A stretch of 64,000 nucleotides of DNA from JAIBDK01 sp965261915 (GTDB lineage: Bacteria; Pseudomonadota; Gammaproteobacteria; Arenicellales; Poriferihabitantaceae). Shown one piece after another: positions 45,568 through 53,547 of the stretch (its first letter is position 1; each line of letters opens with the position of its first letter). The notes beneath the pieces are model-generated. The model searched no databases. It saw only the letters and a program-made list of their open reading frames with translations, and had not been told where the DNA came from. A program made the position numbers and the translations under genes. The stretch is taken from the NCBI GenBank assembly GCA_965261915.1, contig CBDHDW010000013.1:2852001-2916000 (forward strand), in the 5' to 3' direction.

Positions 45568-46449
45568 GTGGATTTTGGGCCGTTTTTATTACTCGCCTCC
45601 CTGGAGGGTTTGGTTCAGGCCGCGGTGCTCAGTTTAACCGCTCTCGGTCTTTGTCTGGTGTTCGGGGTGATGCGCATAGTCAATGTTGCCCATGGTGAGT
45701 TTTACATGCTCGGCGCGGTTTTAGCCTGGGCTGTTACCAGCATCATTCCAGAATATCCAGCCGCAGGTTTTTTCCTTGCGTTGTTGATAGTGCCTGCGCT
45801 GGTGGGTATTGCTGCGTATGCCGGGGAGCGACTGGTGTTGAAGCGATTGAACTACAACCCCGAAGCCACCATCGTTGCCACGATTGGAATTCTTTATATC
45901 ATCCAACAGTTGGTATTACTGTTTTTTGGGCCTGATGCCCGTGCGGTAGAACCGCCGTTTTACTTTCGCGTGTCCTTTCCCTGGTTTGGATATTCCGGGT
46001 ACAAGCTTGCTGTCGTACTTATGGCGGTGCTGGTTTTGCTTGCGACGTGGTTCATCATAACCCGCACTAAGCTGGGTTTAATTATGCGTGCGACCCAAAT
46101 CGACGGGGAAATGGCGCAGGCATTTGGAATTCCGGTTGGGCGTGTCTACGCCTGTGTATTTGCTGTTGGAGCAATGTATGCAGCGCTTGCCGCGGTAATG
46201 ATTGTGCCGATAAGACAGGCTCACTACTTAATGGGAATTGATCCGCTTTTGATGTCCTTTATTGTTGTCATCATTGGCGGTCTGGGGAGTATTCGAGGAG
46301 TCATTGTTGCGGCAGTTCTAATGGGTATGAGTGACGGAATTATTTCCATGTTCTTTTCGCCAACACTGGCGAAGATGGCATCCACTTTTCTGGTTGCCAT
46401 GGTGCTGGTATTTAAACCCGAAGGCTTATTCGGGCGAAGCGAAGACTAG
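45568..46449 (+). CDS. livH: LivH-like ABC permease
   Basis: A 293-residue inner-membrane permease with about eight hydrophobic helices, starting at a GTG. Family landmarks are TALGLCLVFGVMRIVNVAHG (the LivH GV-M-R-x-x-N-x-AHG motif), YMLGAVLAWAVTSI, MRATQIDGEMAQAFGIPVGR (cytoplasmic coupling loop) and VIIGGLGSIRGVIVAAVLMG. It pairs with LivM to form the channel of the importer fed by the upstream binding protein. It lies 101 bp after that gene and 7 bp before livM. Confidence 0.92.
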   Translation: MDFGPFLLLASLEGLVQAAVLSLTALGLCLVFGVMRIVNVAHGEFYMLGAVLAWAVTSIIPEYPAAGFFLALLIVPALVGIAAYAGERLVLKRLNYNPEATIVATIGILYIIQQLVLLFFGPDARAVEPPFYFRVSFPWFGYSGYKLAVVLMAVLVLLATWFIITRTKLGLIMRATQIDGEMAQAFGIPVGRVYACVFAVGAMYAALAAVMIVPIRQAHYLMGIDPLLMSFIVVIIGGLGSIRGVIVAAVLMGMSDGIISMFFSPTLAKMASTFLVAMVLVFKPEGLFGRSED

Positions 46450-46456
46450 TATCGAT

Positions 46457-47416
46457 ATGCAATGGCTAAAAAGCAAATCCGCGATGCTGCATTTAGCCGT
46501 TATTCTAATACTGTTTTTGCTGCAGTTCGCGCTGCCTGAATATCATCATCTTACGGCGACCAGGATCATGATATTAGCGATCTTTGCCATGGGCTACAAC
46601 CTGCTCTTTGGCTATACCGGATTGTTGAGTTTAGGCCATGCCATGTTTTTCGCCACGGGTTTATACACTGCTGGAATGACGACATATCATCTTGGGTGGG
46701 GCGTCATTCCGGCGTTTTTCGGGGCAATTATGGCTGGAGTTTTTATTTCGTTAATGATTGGTGTGATCGTCCTGCGCACTTCTGGGGTAGCGTTCATGAT
46801 TGTCACCTTGATGTTTGCTCAGGTAGCCTATCTGGGTTCGCTCTATTTCACCGAATATACCCGCGGCGATGAAGGGTTGGTTCTGCCGCAGCATGCCCGA
46901 AGCTTTAATGTGTTTGACATGAATGTGGATTTGGTTGATCCGACGACACGCTACTTCATTGCTCTGGGACTGTTGGCATCTACGATGATTATCGTTTACC
47001 GGTTGATAAACAGCGCTACTGGCAGGGCACTAATTGCTATTCGGGAAAATGAAGGCCGAACCCGTATGCTTGGATACAACACCTTTGCGATTAAACTCAA
47101 AGCACTGGTGATATCCGGGACGATATCAGCGATGTCCGGTGCTGCCTATGCGCTGTTGTTTGCTTACGTTGGATCAAGTTTCGCGGGAATTCAGTATTCC
47201 ATCGACGCACTTTTGTTTACCCTGTTGGGCGGTGCGGGTACCGTGCTGGGTCCCATACTCGGAAGTTTCCTGATGTTTTATCTGGTGGATATTGCCAGTA
47301 ACTATACGGCCGCGTATTTATTGGTCGCAGGTGCAGTGCTGATTCTTCTGGTGTTGTATTTCCCGAAAGGCATTCTCGGCACGGTCCGGGAAAGGTGGGT
47401 GAAGTGGCTGCCGTAA
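46457..47416 (+). CDS. livM: LivM-like ABC permease
   Basis: A 319-residue permease. The ATG at 46457 (MQWLKSKSAMLHLAVILILF) is chosen because the longer frame from 46331 overlaps livH by 119 bp and reads as non-membrane sequence. Landmarks are ATRIMILAIFAMGYNLLFGY, TGLLSLGHAMFFATGLYTAG, AIRENEGRTRMLGYNTFAIK (the EAA-like coupling loop) and LLGGAGTVLGPILGSFLMFY. The end overlaps livG by 22 bp, indicating coupled translation. Confidence 0.92.
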   Translation: MQWLKSKSAMLHLAVILILFLLQFALPEYHHLTATRIMILAIFAMGYNLLFGYTGLLSLGHAMFFATGLYTAGMTTYHLGWGVIPAFFGAIMAGVFISLMIGVIVLRTSGVAFMIVTLMFAQVAYLGSLYFTEYTRGDEGLVLPQHARSFNVFDMNVDLVDPTTRYFIALGLLASTMIIVYRLINSATGRALIAIRENEGRTRMLGYNTFAIKLKALVISGTISAMSGAAYALLFAYVGSSFAGIQYSIDALLFTLLGGAGTVLGPILGSFLMFYLVDIASNYTAAYLLVAGAVLILLVLYFPKGILGTVRERWVKWLP

Positions 47417-48159
47417 ATCTTCTGGAAACCAAACACCTGAGCAAAACATTTGGCGGTCTAAATGCCGTTCAGGATATCTCGTTTGCATTGCAGGAAGGCC
47501 AGGTACACGCCATCATCGGGCCCAACGGTGCAGGAAAAACCACATTTGTCAGTCTGCTATCAGGACGCATTCAGCCAACTGCCGGTGAAGTCTGGTTTGA
47601 TGGAGAATTGATTAATGAGAAACCAGCCTGGCAGCGCGTTCGACTGGGTATTGCCTATACTTTCCAGATCACCAGCATCTATCCTGAATTGTCTGTCTTT
47701 GAGAATGTTGCGATTGCGGCACAATTAAAAGGCAAAATAAAATCTCGGGATACTGCGCTCGATAATAGCGGTAATCCCGATCGGTCAGTGCAGCGTTGTG
47801 TTCTGGAATGCCTTGAAAAAGTTGGTCTGGATATGGATTCTTCTTTAAAATCAGGAGAGTTGGCTTACGGCCATCAACGACTGCTCGAGATTGCAATGGG
47901 ATTGGCACTGAGTCCAAAATTATTGATTCTGGATGAGCCTACACAAGGATTGTCCGATCTGGAAATAACTGAATTCATTGAGCTTGTTGGTAAATTACGT
48001 GATGTTATGACGATACTTATAATCGAACACAATATGCCTTTAGTGATGTCGATCGCAGATCGAATTACGGTGCTGGATCAGGGGACAATTCTGGCCCAGG
48101 GCTCTGCCTCACAAATCCAGAACAGTACAGCGGTGCAGCAAGCCTATCTCGGCGGATGA
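47395..48159 (+). CDS. livG: LivG-like ABC transporter ATP-binding protein
   Basis: A 254-residue ATPase. The Walker A motif is IIGPNGAGKTTFVSLLSG at about residue 40, the Q-loop is in YTFQITSIYPELSVFENVAI, a divergent signature is in SGELAYGHQRLLEIAMGLAL, Walker B is LLILDEPTQGLSD and the switch His lies in ILIIEHNMPLVMSIADRITV. The start is a GTG at 47395; another GTG lies three codons further in. Together with LivF it powers the importer. Its stop overlaps the livF start (ATGA). Confidence 0.93.
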   Translation: MGEVAAVNLLETKHLSKTFGGLNAVQDISFALQEGQVHAIIGPNGAGKTTFVSLLSGRIQPTAGEVWFDGELINEKPAWQRVRLGIAYTFQITSIYPELSVFENVAIAAQLKGKIKSRDTALDNSGNPDRSVQRCVLECLEKVGLDMDSSLKSGELAYGHQRLLEIAMGLALSPKLLILDEPTQGLSDLEITEFIELVGKLRDVMTILIIEHNMPLVMSIADRITVLDQGTILAQGSASQIQNSTAVQQAYLGG

Positions 48160-48878
48160 TGTTCGAAGTGAAAAAACTCTGTGCCAGCTATGGCAAAAAC
48201 GCCGATGTCGTAAAGTCTGTGTCATTTCAGATTGATCGCGGCGAGGTATTTTGTTTGCTCGGAAGAAATGGCGCTGGAAAATCATCAACATTGAAATCCA
48301 TTATGGGATTAATGCCGAAGACACAGGGAAGTATTATTCTCGACGGTAGTGAAGTTAGTGGTCATCAGATACCAGCTCATGAGATACCAGCTAAAGGGAT
48401 TGGTTATGTACCCCAGGGCAGGCGCTTGTTTGCGGAATTGACCGTACGAGAAAATCTGCAGGTTGGGCTTTTGTGCCAAAACGGCAATCCTGATTTTCTC
48501 GCCCGGTCTTTGGATCTGTTTCCCCGGCTTAAAGAACGGCTGAACCAGATTTCTGGAACTTTGAGCGGCGGTGAACAGCAAATGCTGGCTACGGCACGAG
48601 CATTATGTCTCAATCCTAAGCTGTTGTTGCTTGATGAGCCAACGGAGGGGCTAATGCCTTCTATGATATCGGCAATTCGACAGGCCATCGTTGAATTAGC
48701 CGGCTCAGGAATGTCGGTGTTACTGGTTGAGCAGCGTGTTGATGCGGTCTTTTCTATTGCTTCCCATGTTTCTTCACAAGTTGGTTTTATGGAGAATGGC
48801 AGGTTACTCGAGCAACGAGATTTAAGTGAGCTTAGTCCGGATGATGAGCTGATAAAACGATATATCGGTGTTGCATAG
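48156..48878 (+). CDS. livF: LivF-like ABC transporter ATP-binding protein
   Basis: A 240-residue ATPase. Motifs: Walker A LLGRNGAGKSSTLKSIMG, Q-loop region GIGYVPQGRRLFAELTVREN, signature TLSGGEQQMLATARALCL, Walker B LLLLDEPTEGLMPSMISAIR. The switch region is LLVEQRVDAVFSIAS with Gln at the usual switch His, typical of LivF. It overlaps livG by four bases and is followed, with overlap or close spacing, by a membrane-protein gene. Confidence 0.93.
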   Translation: MMFEVKKLCASYGKNADVVKSVSFQIDRGEVFCLLGRNGAGKSSTLKSIMGLMPKTQGSIILDGSEVSGHQIPAHEIPAKGIGYVPQGRRLFAELTVRENLQVGLLCQNGNPDFLARSLDLFPRLKERLNQISGTLSGGEQQMLATARALCLNPKLLLLDEPTEGLMPSMISAIRQAIVELAGSGMSVLLVEQRVDAVFSIASHVSSQVGFMENGRLLEQRDLSELSPDDELIKRYIGVA

Positions 48879-48903
48879 AAAACGGAAACTTCTCGACAGT
48901 CTC

Positions 48904-50313
48904 ATGCGTTGGTCGGGATTGGGCTTGATTCTTTTACCCGGGTTCGCGCTTGCACATAGTACCGAACGAGGATTGGTTTTATTGTTGCCCACGGAACTAT
49001 ACCTGATTGGCGGCGCGCTTACGGTTTTAGCAAGTTTTGTTTTGTTGGGATGGATTCCTGTCAATAAGTTCAAGAGTTTGTGGTTGACGGAAACCGAGAG
49101 TATGGAAAACCAGGCTGTACGGTCTTATATCCCGAGTCTTATTTCGCTGTCACTTCTGGTCGCCTTAATTATGTCCGGAATGATTGGGACACGTGATCCG
49201 TTAACCAATCCCCTGGTGATCTCAACCTGGACATTGTGGTGGGTGCTGTTTTTGGTTGTACAGTGTTTAACCGGTGATTTATGGCAATACCTGAATCCAT
49301 GGACGGGAATTTGTTGTGTCTTGCGTCGTCGATTGGGGCTGCGGCCGCAGTATTTAAAATTGCCGCCAGCATTGGGATACGGACTGGCAATTGGATGTTT
49401 TAGCGCATTCGCCTGGTTTGAGTTGGTGGACTTGTCTCCAGAGGATCCGTCACGACTGGCGAAAGTAATGGGTTGTTACTGGATGATTCATTTTGCCGGT
49501 ATCCTGCTTTTCGGCGACCGTGAATGGTTATCCAGAGCAGAGCCCTTTGCCATATTCTTCCGACTAATCGGCTGCCTGTCACCATTTGTTCGAAATCGTA
49601 CCCGCACACGAAGTGATCCATCCATTTTGAATACGAAGCTGGTTTTTCCCGGTACAAAACTCCTGCGCTTGCCCGCTTTGTCCGTATCTGGTGTATTGTT
49701 TGTTTTGTTAACCCTGAGCAGTGTATCGTTTGATGGGTTCGCACGCACGTTCTTTTGGCTGAATATCATCGACATCAATCCATTGGAATACCCAGGCCGA
49801 ACTGCGGTTGTGCTCAACAATACTCTGGGATTGATTGCTGCTTTCACACTGTTAACCATCATTTACTTTGGCTGCGTTTACCTTGGTTGCAGAGTAACCA
49901 ACAACCAAACCCGGTTCAGGGAATTTTCAGGAATCGTGATTTATTCCATTATTCCCATTTCATTGGCATTTCATTGTGCGCACTACCTAACCCAACTATT
50001 GGTGAACGCTCAGTATGCGGTACTGGCTTTTAATGATCCGTTTAATCTGAACTGGGATTTATTTGGCGCGACGCATTTCCACGTCACCACATCATTTTTG
50101 AATCAACTTGATACCGTTAAAGTGATTTGGGGCATTCAAACGGCTGTAATTGTTCTGGGCCATGTGGTGGCTATTGTGATAGCACATGTCGTCGCATTAA
50201 GAATCTGCCCACAGCGCAGCGCTGCTGTAAGGAGTCAGATAGCCCTAGCCTTGTTTATGGTGGGTTATACCGTATTCGGTCTTTGGTTGCTTTCCACACC
50301 ATCCATCGGTTAA
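48904..50313 (+). CDS. Polytopic membrane protein of unknown function (FedA-like family)
   Basis: A 469-residue protein with a signal-like first segment (MRWSGLGLILLPGFALAHST) and about eleven to twelve hydrophobic helices. The pattern ALAHSTERGLVLLLPTELYL, RDPLTNPLVISTWTLWWVLF and GDLWQYLNPWTGICCVLRRR recalls a membrane family often labelled fenitrothion hydrolase; that label may be misleading and is from memory. A TTG at 48868 overlapping livF is an alternative start. Its place at the end of the liv operon suggests it helps uptake or processes the imported compound. The function is unknown. Confidence 0.6.
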   Translation: MRWSGLGLILLPGFALAHSTERGLVLLLPTELYLIGGALTVLASFVLLGWIPVNKFKSLWLTETESMENQAVRSYIPSLISLSLLVALIMSGMIGTRDPLTNPLVISTWTLWWVLFLVVQCLTGDLWQYLNPWTGICCVLRRRLGLRPQYLKLPPALGYGLAIGCFSAFAWFELVDLSPEDPSRLAKVMGCYWMIHFAGILLFGDREWLSRAEPFAIFFRLIGCLSPFVRNRTRTRSDPSILNTKLVFPGTKLLRLPALSVSGVLFVLLTLSSVSFDGFARTFFWLNIIDINPLEYPGRTAVVLNNTLGLIAAFTLLTIIYFGCVYLGCRVTNNQTRFREFSGIVIYSIIPISLAFHCAHYLTQLLVNAQYAVLAFNDPFNLNWDLFGATHFHVTTSFLNQLDTVKVIWGIQTAVIVLGHVVAIVIAHVVALRICPQRSAAVRSQIALALFMVGYTVFGLWLLSTPSIG

Positions 50314-50385
50314 TTTGTCTGGCTTCGCAGCCATGGAGAGAGCTTCCAGTGTTCTTCTCCAAACCGTTCTCGCAGGCCATTCAGC

Positions 50386-50745
50386 CTAGTGTTGAGGATA
50401 TCCCAGCCTGTGGATTCGGCGTAATGCATCGCTTAGCTTTCTTTTTTGCACGCTCGTCTCGTAGTGTTGTTTGATTGTGGTTAAGCTGACTTGAAGCGCT
50501 GATTCTTCCACCTCAACCAGAATGCCGCTACTGGCGAAACACATTGTGATTCCGCAGCCCATGGTTCGACCATCAACGATTCCCACTGATTCAATACTTT
50601 TGGTCTTGTCGTGATTGTCCAGTGTATGCATTTTACTTGCCTGTCTTTCGGCAAAAAACAAGTGACGCAGTGCCGTGGACTCGGTCGAGCTTTTGCATAA
50701 CTCAAACAATGTTTCTGGTAGCCTTTTTGCAACGAATTGCATTTC
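50386..50745 (-). pseudogene. Internal fragment of a FadB/FadJ-type multifunctional fatty-acid oxidation enzyme
   Basis: The minus strand reads LFELCKSSTESTALRHLFFA, then ERQASKMHTLDNHDKTKSIE, SVGIVDGRTMGCGITMCFAS and SGILVEVEESALQVSLTTIK. This is the hydratase-to-dehydrogenase linker (ALRHLFFAER-x-ASK) and the NAD-binding loop (V-G-x-x-G-x-G-TMG-x-GI) of 3-hydroxyacyl-CoA dehydrogenases, here degraded to VGIVDGRTMGCGI. Both ends are missing and an IS5-type element abuts one side. No catalytic residues remain, so it is inert. Confidence 0.7.
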
Positions 50746-51460
50746 GAGACCTTTGCATAAATCCACCCAGGGCACGACTAAAACGGTAAAAAGATGTTCA
50801 TTCAAATAAACCTTGAGGATACCATCACATGTCCAGGAAACAAACCGCCCAATACTCGTTCGCAAATGCCCTGTTAGTGGAACATAAGTCATTATCCAAA
50901 CTGTGGATGACGTGCATGACTCAGCGCATGACTCACAGGAATTTGATCATCTGTTAGGCGATAGGCGCGGACAAGTTTACGCAGACAGTGCTTATGCCAA
51001 CAAAGACAATGACCGTAAACTGGGTAAAGAAAACAATAGAATCCTGCACCGAGCCTATCGCAACACACCATTAACGGCGCAACAAAAAGCACAGCATAAA
51101 ATGTACTCCAGTGTCCGCTATGTGGTTGAACGCACCTTTGGTTTGCTCAAACTGCATCACGGATTAGGCAAGGCAAGATACATGGGGTTAGCCAGAAACA
51201 AAACCCGTGCACATCTGATTGCCATGAGCCATAACCTTAAAACTGGGATGAATATTTTCAAAGAACTGCAACGTTTAAAGGAGAGTTGTGCCTAAATGGG
51301 CAATAAAACAGATTAAAACCCACTAAAAGTGCCGAAATAGAGGCTTTTTTAGTGTCGTATTGATGATTGAGAGAACATGGGCGAAAAAATGAGGCAAATT
51401 TATAAAAAATCACGTTTTTTGTGATTTGGCCGAGTGTTTTGTGGGTTATGCAAAGGTCTC
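50746..51460 (+). mobile_element. IS5-type element with internal deletion
   Basis: The ends are perfect 15-bp inverted repeats, GAGACCTTTGCATAA at 50746-50760 and TTATGCAAAGGTCTC at 51446-51460. At 715 bp the element is well short of the roughly 1.1-1.3 kb of complete relatives because the transposase is internally deleted. No target duplication is clear. It forms the left border of the RiPP/Septu island. Confidence 0.8.
50829..51295 (+). pseudogene. IS5-family transposase, internally deleted
   Basis: The N-terminus is MSRKQTAQYSFANALLVEHK, then SLSKLW. The frame then jumps to the C-terminal half in another register: DDVHDSAHDSQEFDHLLGDR, VYADSAYANKDNDRKLGKEN, YRNTPLTAQQKAQHKMYSSV and RYVVERTFGLLKLHHGLGKA. 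The catalytic YADSAY Asp and the R-x-x-VER-x-FG Glu motif of IS5 DDE enzymes survive, but the first catalytic Asp region is lost. It can no longer transpose by itself. Confidence 0.8.
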
Positions 51461-51596
51461 ATAAATATAATCGACTTTATAATACAAAATAAAATAATCG
51501 TATCTAATTGTTTTTTAAGGGTATTTATTATTTTTGTGAAAATACTTTCTCACCACTTGTTGTCGCATCTATTTGATTTTATAAACAAATATCTTA

Positions 51597-51624
51597 TTGA
51601 CATTTTTCATTTAGGTTGTATCAT
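51597..51624 (+). promoter_or_regulatory. Predicted sigma-70 promoter of the peptide operon
   Basis: TTGACA at 51597-51602, a 16-bp spacer, then TATCAT at 51619-51624: a perfect -35 box and a five-of-six -10 box. Transcription would begin near 51631, leaving a leader of about 30 nt before the precursor gene. It lies in very AT-rich sequence outside the IS5-type element, so it belongs to the island. Confidence 0.65.
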
Positions 51625-51643
51625 AATTATCCAGATTAATCTT

Positions 51644-51650
51644 AAGGAGG
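51644..51650 (+). promoter_or_regulatory. Strong Shine-Dalgarno site for the precursor peptide
   Basis: AAGGAGG lies nine bases before the ATG at 51660. It is the strongest ribosome site seen near any gene here and decides the start of the short peptide. The following enzyme genes use GTG or TTG with weak sites, which would give many peptide copies per enzyme. Confidence 0.8.
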
Positions 51651-51659
51651 TTCAGTAAT

Positions 51660-51836
51660 ATGAATCATGTAACCAGTGAAAGCTCAGTCCGGCAACAAAC
51701 ATGCCTGGCTAATTTGGATGTTGATATTACCCGAGTTGAAAGCTCAGTACTTTCTCGTCTTGTAGAAGAAGTGCGAAATAACGAGCCATCAACTATTAGA
51801 GCATTTGATCGAGTGCATAACCGTCATAACCGCTGA
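51660..51836 (+). CDS. RiPP precursor peptide, 58 residues, core ending FDRVHNRHNR
   Basis: The peptide starts MNHVTSESSVRQQTCLANLD, continues VDITRVESSVLSRLVEEVRN and ends NEPSTIRAFDRVHNRHNR. A leader of about 46 residues contains a predicted helix (SVLSRLVEEVRN) suited to enzyme recognition. The C-terminus has three aromatic-X-Arg triplets: F49-D50-R51, H53-N54-R55 and H56-N57-R58. Spaced aromatic-X-X motifs like these are substrates for radical SAM enzymes that make three-residue cyclophanes. A strong promoter and ribosome site precede it, and three modifying enzymes follow at once. No homologue is known to me. That it is a modified peptide is inference from context and motif regularity. 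Confidence 0.82.
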   Translation: MNHVTSESSVRQQTCLANLDVDITRVESSVLSRLVEEVRNNEPSTIRAFDRVHNRHNR

Positions 51837-51844
51837 GGCGATGA

Positions 51845-52966
51845 GTGGAAATAAACACGATTTTAGTGAAAGTATCTAGCCGGTGTAACATCAACTGTAG
51901 TTATTGTTATGTATATAACATGGGAGATGATGGGTGGAAAAATATGCCGTCTCTCATTTCTCAAGATACTAATAAAGCACTATCATTAGCACTAAAAAAT
52001 CTTGTTGATGATCAAGATATCCCTTTTGCAACGGTTCTTCATGGCGGCGAACCACTAATGTTGGGCTTGAGAAAGCTAAAGGAGCTTTTGAAAAGTCTCC
52101 GAGAAAGCCTTCCCGATACGCACCCAATTAGTATACAAACTAATGGAATGCTTATCACAAATAAAATTCTACAGATATGTGAACACTATCGTGCATCTAT
52201 CTCCGTTAGCATTGATGGGCCGAAACTGATAAATGATCGGTTTCGAATTGATAATAAAGGGAAAGGTACTTATGAAAAGGTTGTATCCGGGATTCGCCTA
52301 CTCAAAGATCATAAAGAGTCAGACTTTCTCTATGCCGGGCTATTATGCGTCATTAACCCGCATTCCGACCCATCGGAAATTTATTCTTTTTTAAAAGGGC
52401 TTGGAGCGGCTTCTATAGATTTTCTTTATCGGGATGGCAATCATTCTATACTTCCGTTTGGTAAAGAGTCGCTTGAATCCACCGAGTATGGAGACTGGTT
52501 ATGCACCCTGCTGGACATGTATTTGTCAGATCATACTGCCCCAAAGATACGATTTTTGGATGATATTATTCGTCTTGAGCTTGGCAGCCAAGGAATAAAA
52601 GAGGGGCTGGGAGTAACAGATTATGGAATTGCGATAATAGAGACTGATGGAGTCATTACGAAAAATGACACTTTAAAAAGTACGTTTAATGGAGCCGATC
52701 AATTTAGTGAAAAATGGTCAATACATACTCACCGGCTAAGTGAAGTGTTTAACTCAGAAGAGTTTAAACAATACCATGCAATGCAAAGGGCAACTTCATC
52801 GACATGTGTCTCATGCGATTATATCAATACTTGCGGGGGTGGTATGCCACTACATAGATGGAGTGATGAGAATTTTTACGATAACCCTTCTATTTATTGC
52901 AATGATCAAAAGAAGATAATTAGTACTGTCCGTAGTCGACTTGTCCTGGAGGGGTTAGTAGTTTGA
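51845..52966 (+). CDS. Radical SAM peptide-modifying enzyme with C-terminal SPASM-like cysteines (FxsB-like)
   Basis: A 373-residue enzyme beginning at a GTG eight bases after the precursor stop. The [4Fe-4S]/SAM motif is C14-x3-C18-x2-C21 in VSSRCNINCSYCYVYNMGDD, followed by the GGEP motif in TVLHGGEPLMLGLRKLKELL, then QTNGMLITNKILQICEHYRA and SISVSIDGPKLINDRFRID. The C-terminal SSTCVSCDYINTCGGGMPLH with NPSIYC resembles the auxiliary-cluster region of FxsB-type enzymes. Related enzymes generate a SAM radical and join aromatic side chains to beta-carbons two residues away. Here the likely substrate is the FDR/HNR/HNR core. The stop overlaps the next start by four bases. Confidence 0.88.
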   Translation: MEINTILVKVSSRCNINCSYCYVYNMGDDGWKNMPSLISQDTNKALSLALKNLVDDQDIPFATVLHGGEPLMLGLRKLKELLKSLRESLPDTHPISIQTNGMLITNKILQICEHYRASISVSIDGPKLINDRFRIDNKGKGTYEKVVSGIRLLKDHKESDFLYAGLLCVINPHSDPSEIYSFLKGLGAASIDFLYRDGNHSILPFGKESLESTEYGDWLCTLLDMYLSDHTAPKIRFLDDIIRLELGSQGIKEGLGVTDYGIAIIETDGVITKNDTLKSTFNGADQFSEKWSIHTHRLSEVFNSEEFKQYHAMQRATSSTCVSCDYINTCGGGMPLHRWSDENFYDNPSIYCNDQKKIISTVRSRLVLEGLVV

Positions 52967-53547
52967 TTTCTGACGCTATAGATACAGGCTCATATCAAAA
53001 AACACCCTTCCCATATTATATTTCCGAAGAAGCTTTAACTGAGGAAGCTGGTGATTTGTTACTTGACTGGTTTGAAAGCGATGCTCCCTGGCAATTAGTT
53101 GAGACAGAATTCTACGAACAATACGAATTTAGTTTTTTTAGCGTGGATATACCTCCGGGTATCGCCGCATTAGTAGATAAACGCAATTTAGAACGTGTAC
53201 AAGGGGTGGTGCAGGACGTATTTGGAGTGGTTCTTTCAGATCGAATAAATGTGACTGCACATAAACTTCTTTCAGGGCAGCGTATTCGTTTGCACAATGA
53301 CTATATTCCAGGGGATGAAACACATAGAGTTTTAATACAGCTAAATCGTGAGTGGGATGATGAAAATGGGGGTTTGCTAATGTTGTTCAATAGTAGTGAC
53401 CCTGCTGATATTCACAGAGTTCTCCGCCCAAGTCATAATAGTTGCGTTACTTTTGAAATATCTCCTGCCTCGAATCATGCAGTGACAACTATACATGGTG
53501 GCGAGCGATTTACTTTAGTTTATTCTTTCTATAAGTCTTTATCCTAG
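52963..53547 (+). CDS. 2-oxoglutarate/Fe(II)-dependent oxygenase, prolyl-4-hydroxylase-like
   Basis: A 194-residue enzyme translated from a TTG that overlaps the radical SAM stop (TTGA). The Fe(II) facial triad is visible: H111-x-D113 in GQRIRLHNDYIPGDETHRVL and distal H172 in SPASNHAVTTIHGG. R182 in GGERFTLVYSFYKS would hold 2-oxoglutarate. The stretch VLIQLNREWDDENGGLLMLF matches the prolyl-4-hydroxylase-type double-stranded beta-helix. It probably hydroxylates a residue of the modified peptide. The residue target is unknown. Its stop codon shares one base with the following start, so all three enzymes are co-translated. Confidence 0.85.
   Translation: MISDAIDTGSYQKTPFPYYISEEALTEEAGDLLLDWFESDAPWQLVETEFYEQYEFSFFSVDIPPGIAALVDKRNLERVQGVVQDVFGVVLSDRINVTAHKLLSGQRIRLHNDYIPGDETHRVLIQLNREWDDENGGLLMLFNSSDPADIHRVLRPSHNSCVTFEISPASNHAVTTIHGGERFTLVYSFYKSLS

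Noticed and set aside
51434..51658. 74-residue hydrophobic ORF before the precursor gene
   Set aside because: It starts within the IS5-type terminal repeat and covers the AT-rich promoter; the hydrophobicity reflects AT-rich codons, and a clear promoter and ribosome site lie inside it.
51660..51836. FxsA-type precursor
   Set aside because: The radical SAM and HExxH partners recall that system, but the peptide lacks the FxSxx C-terminal signature; the aromatic-X-Arg triplets are different.
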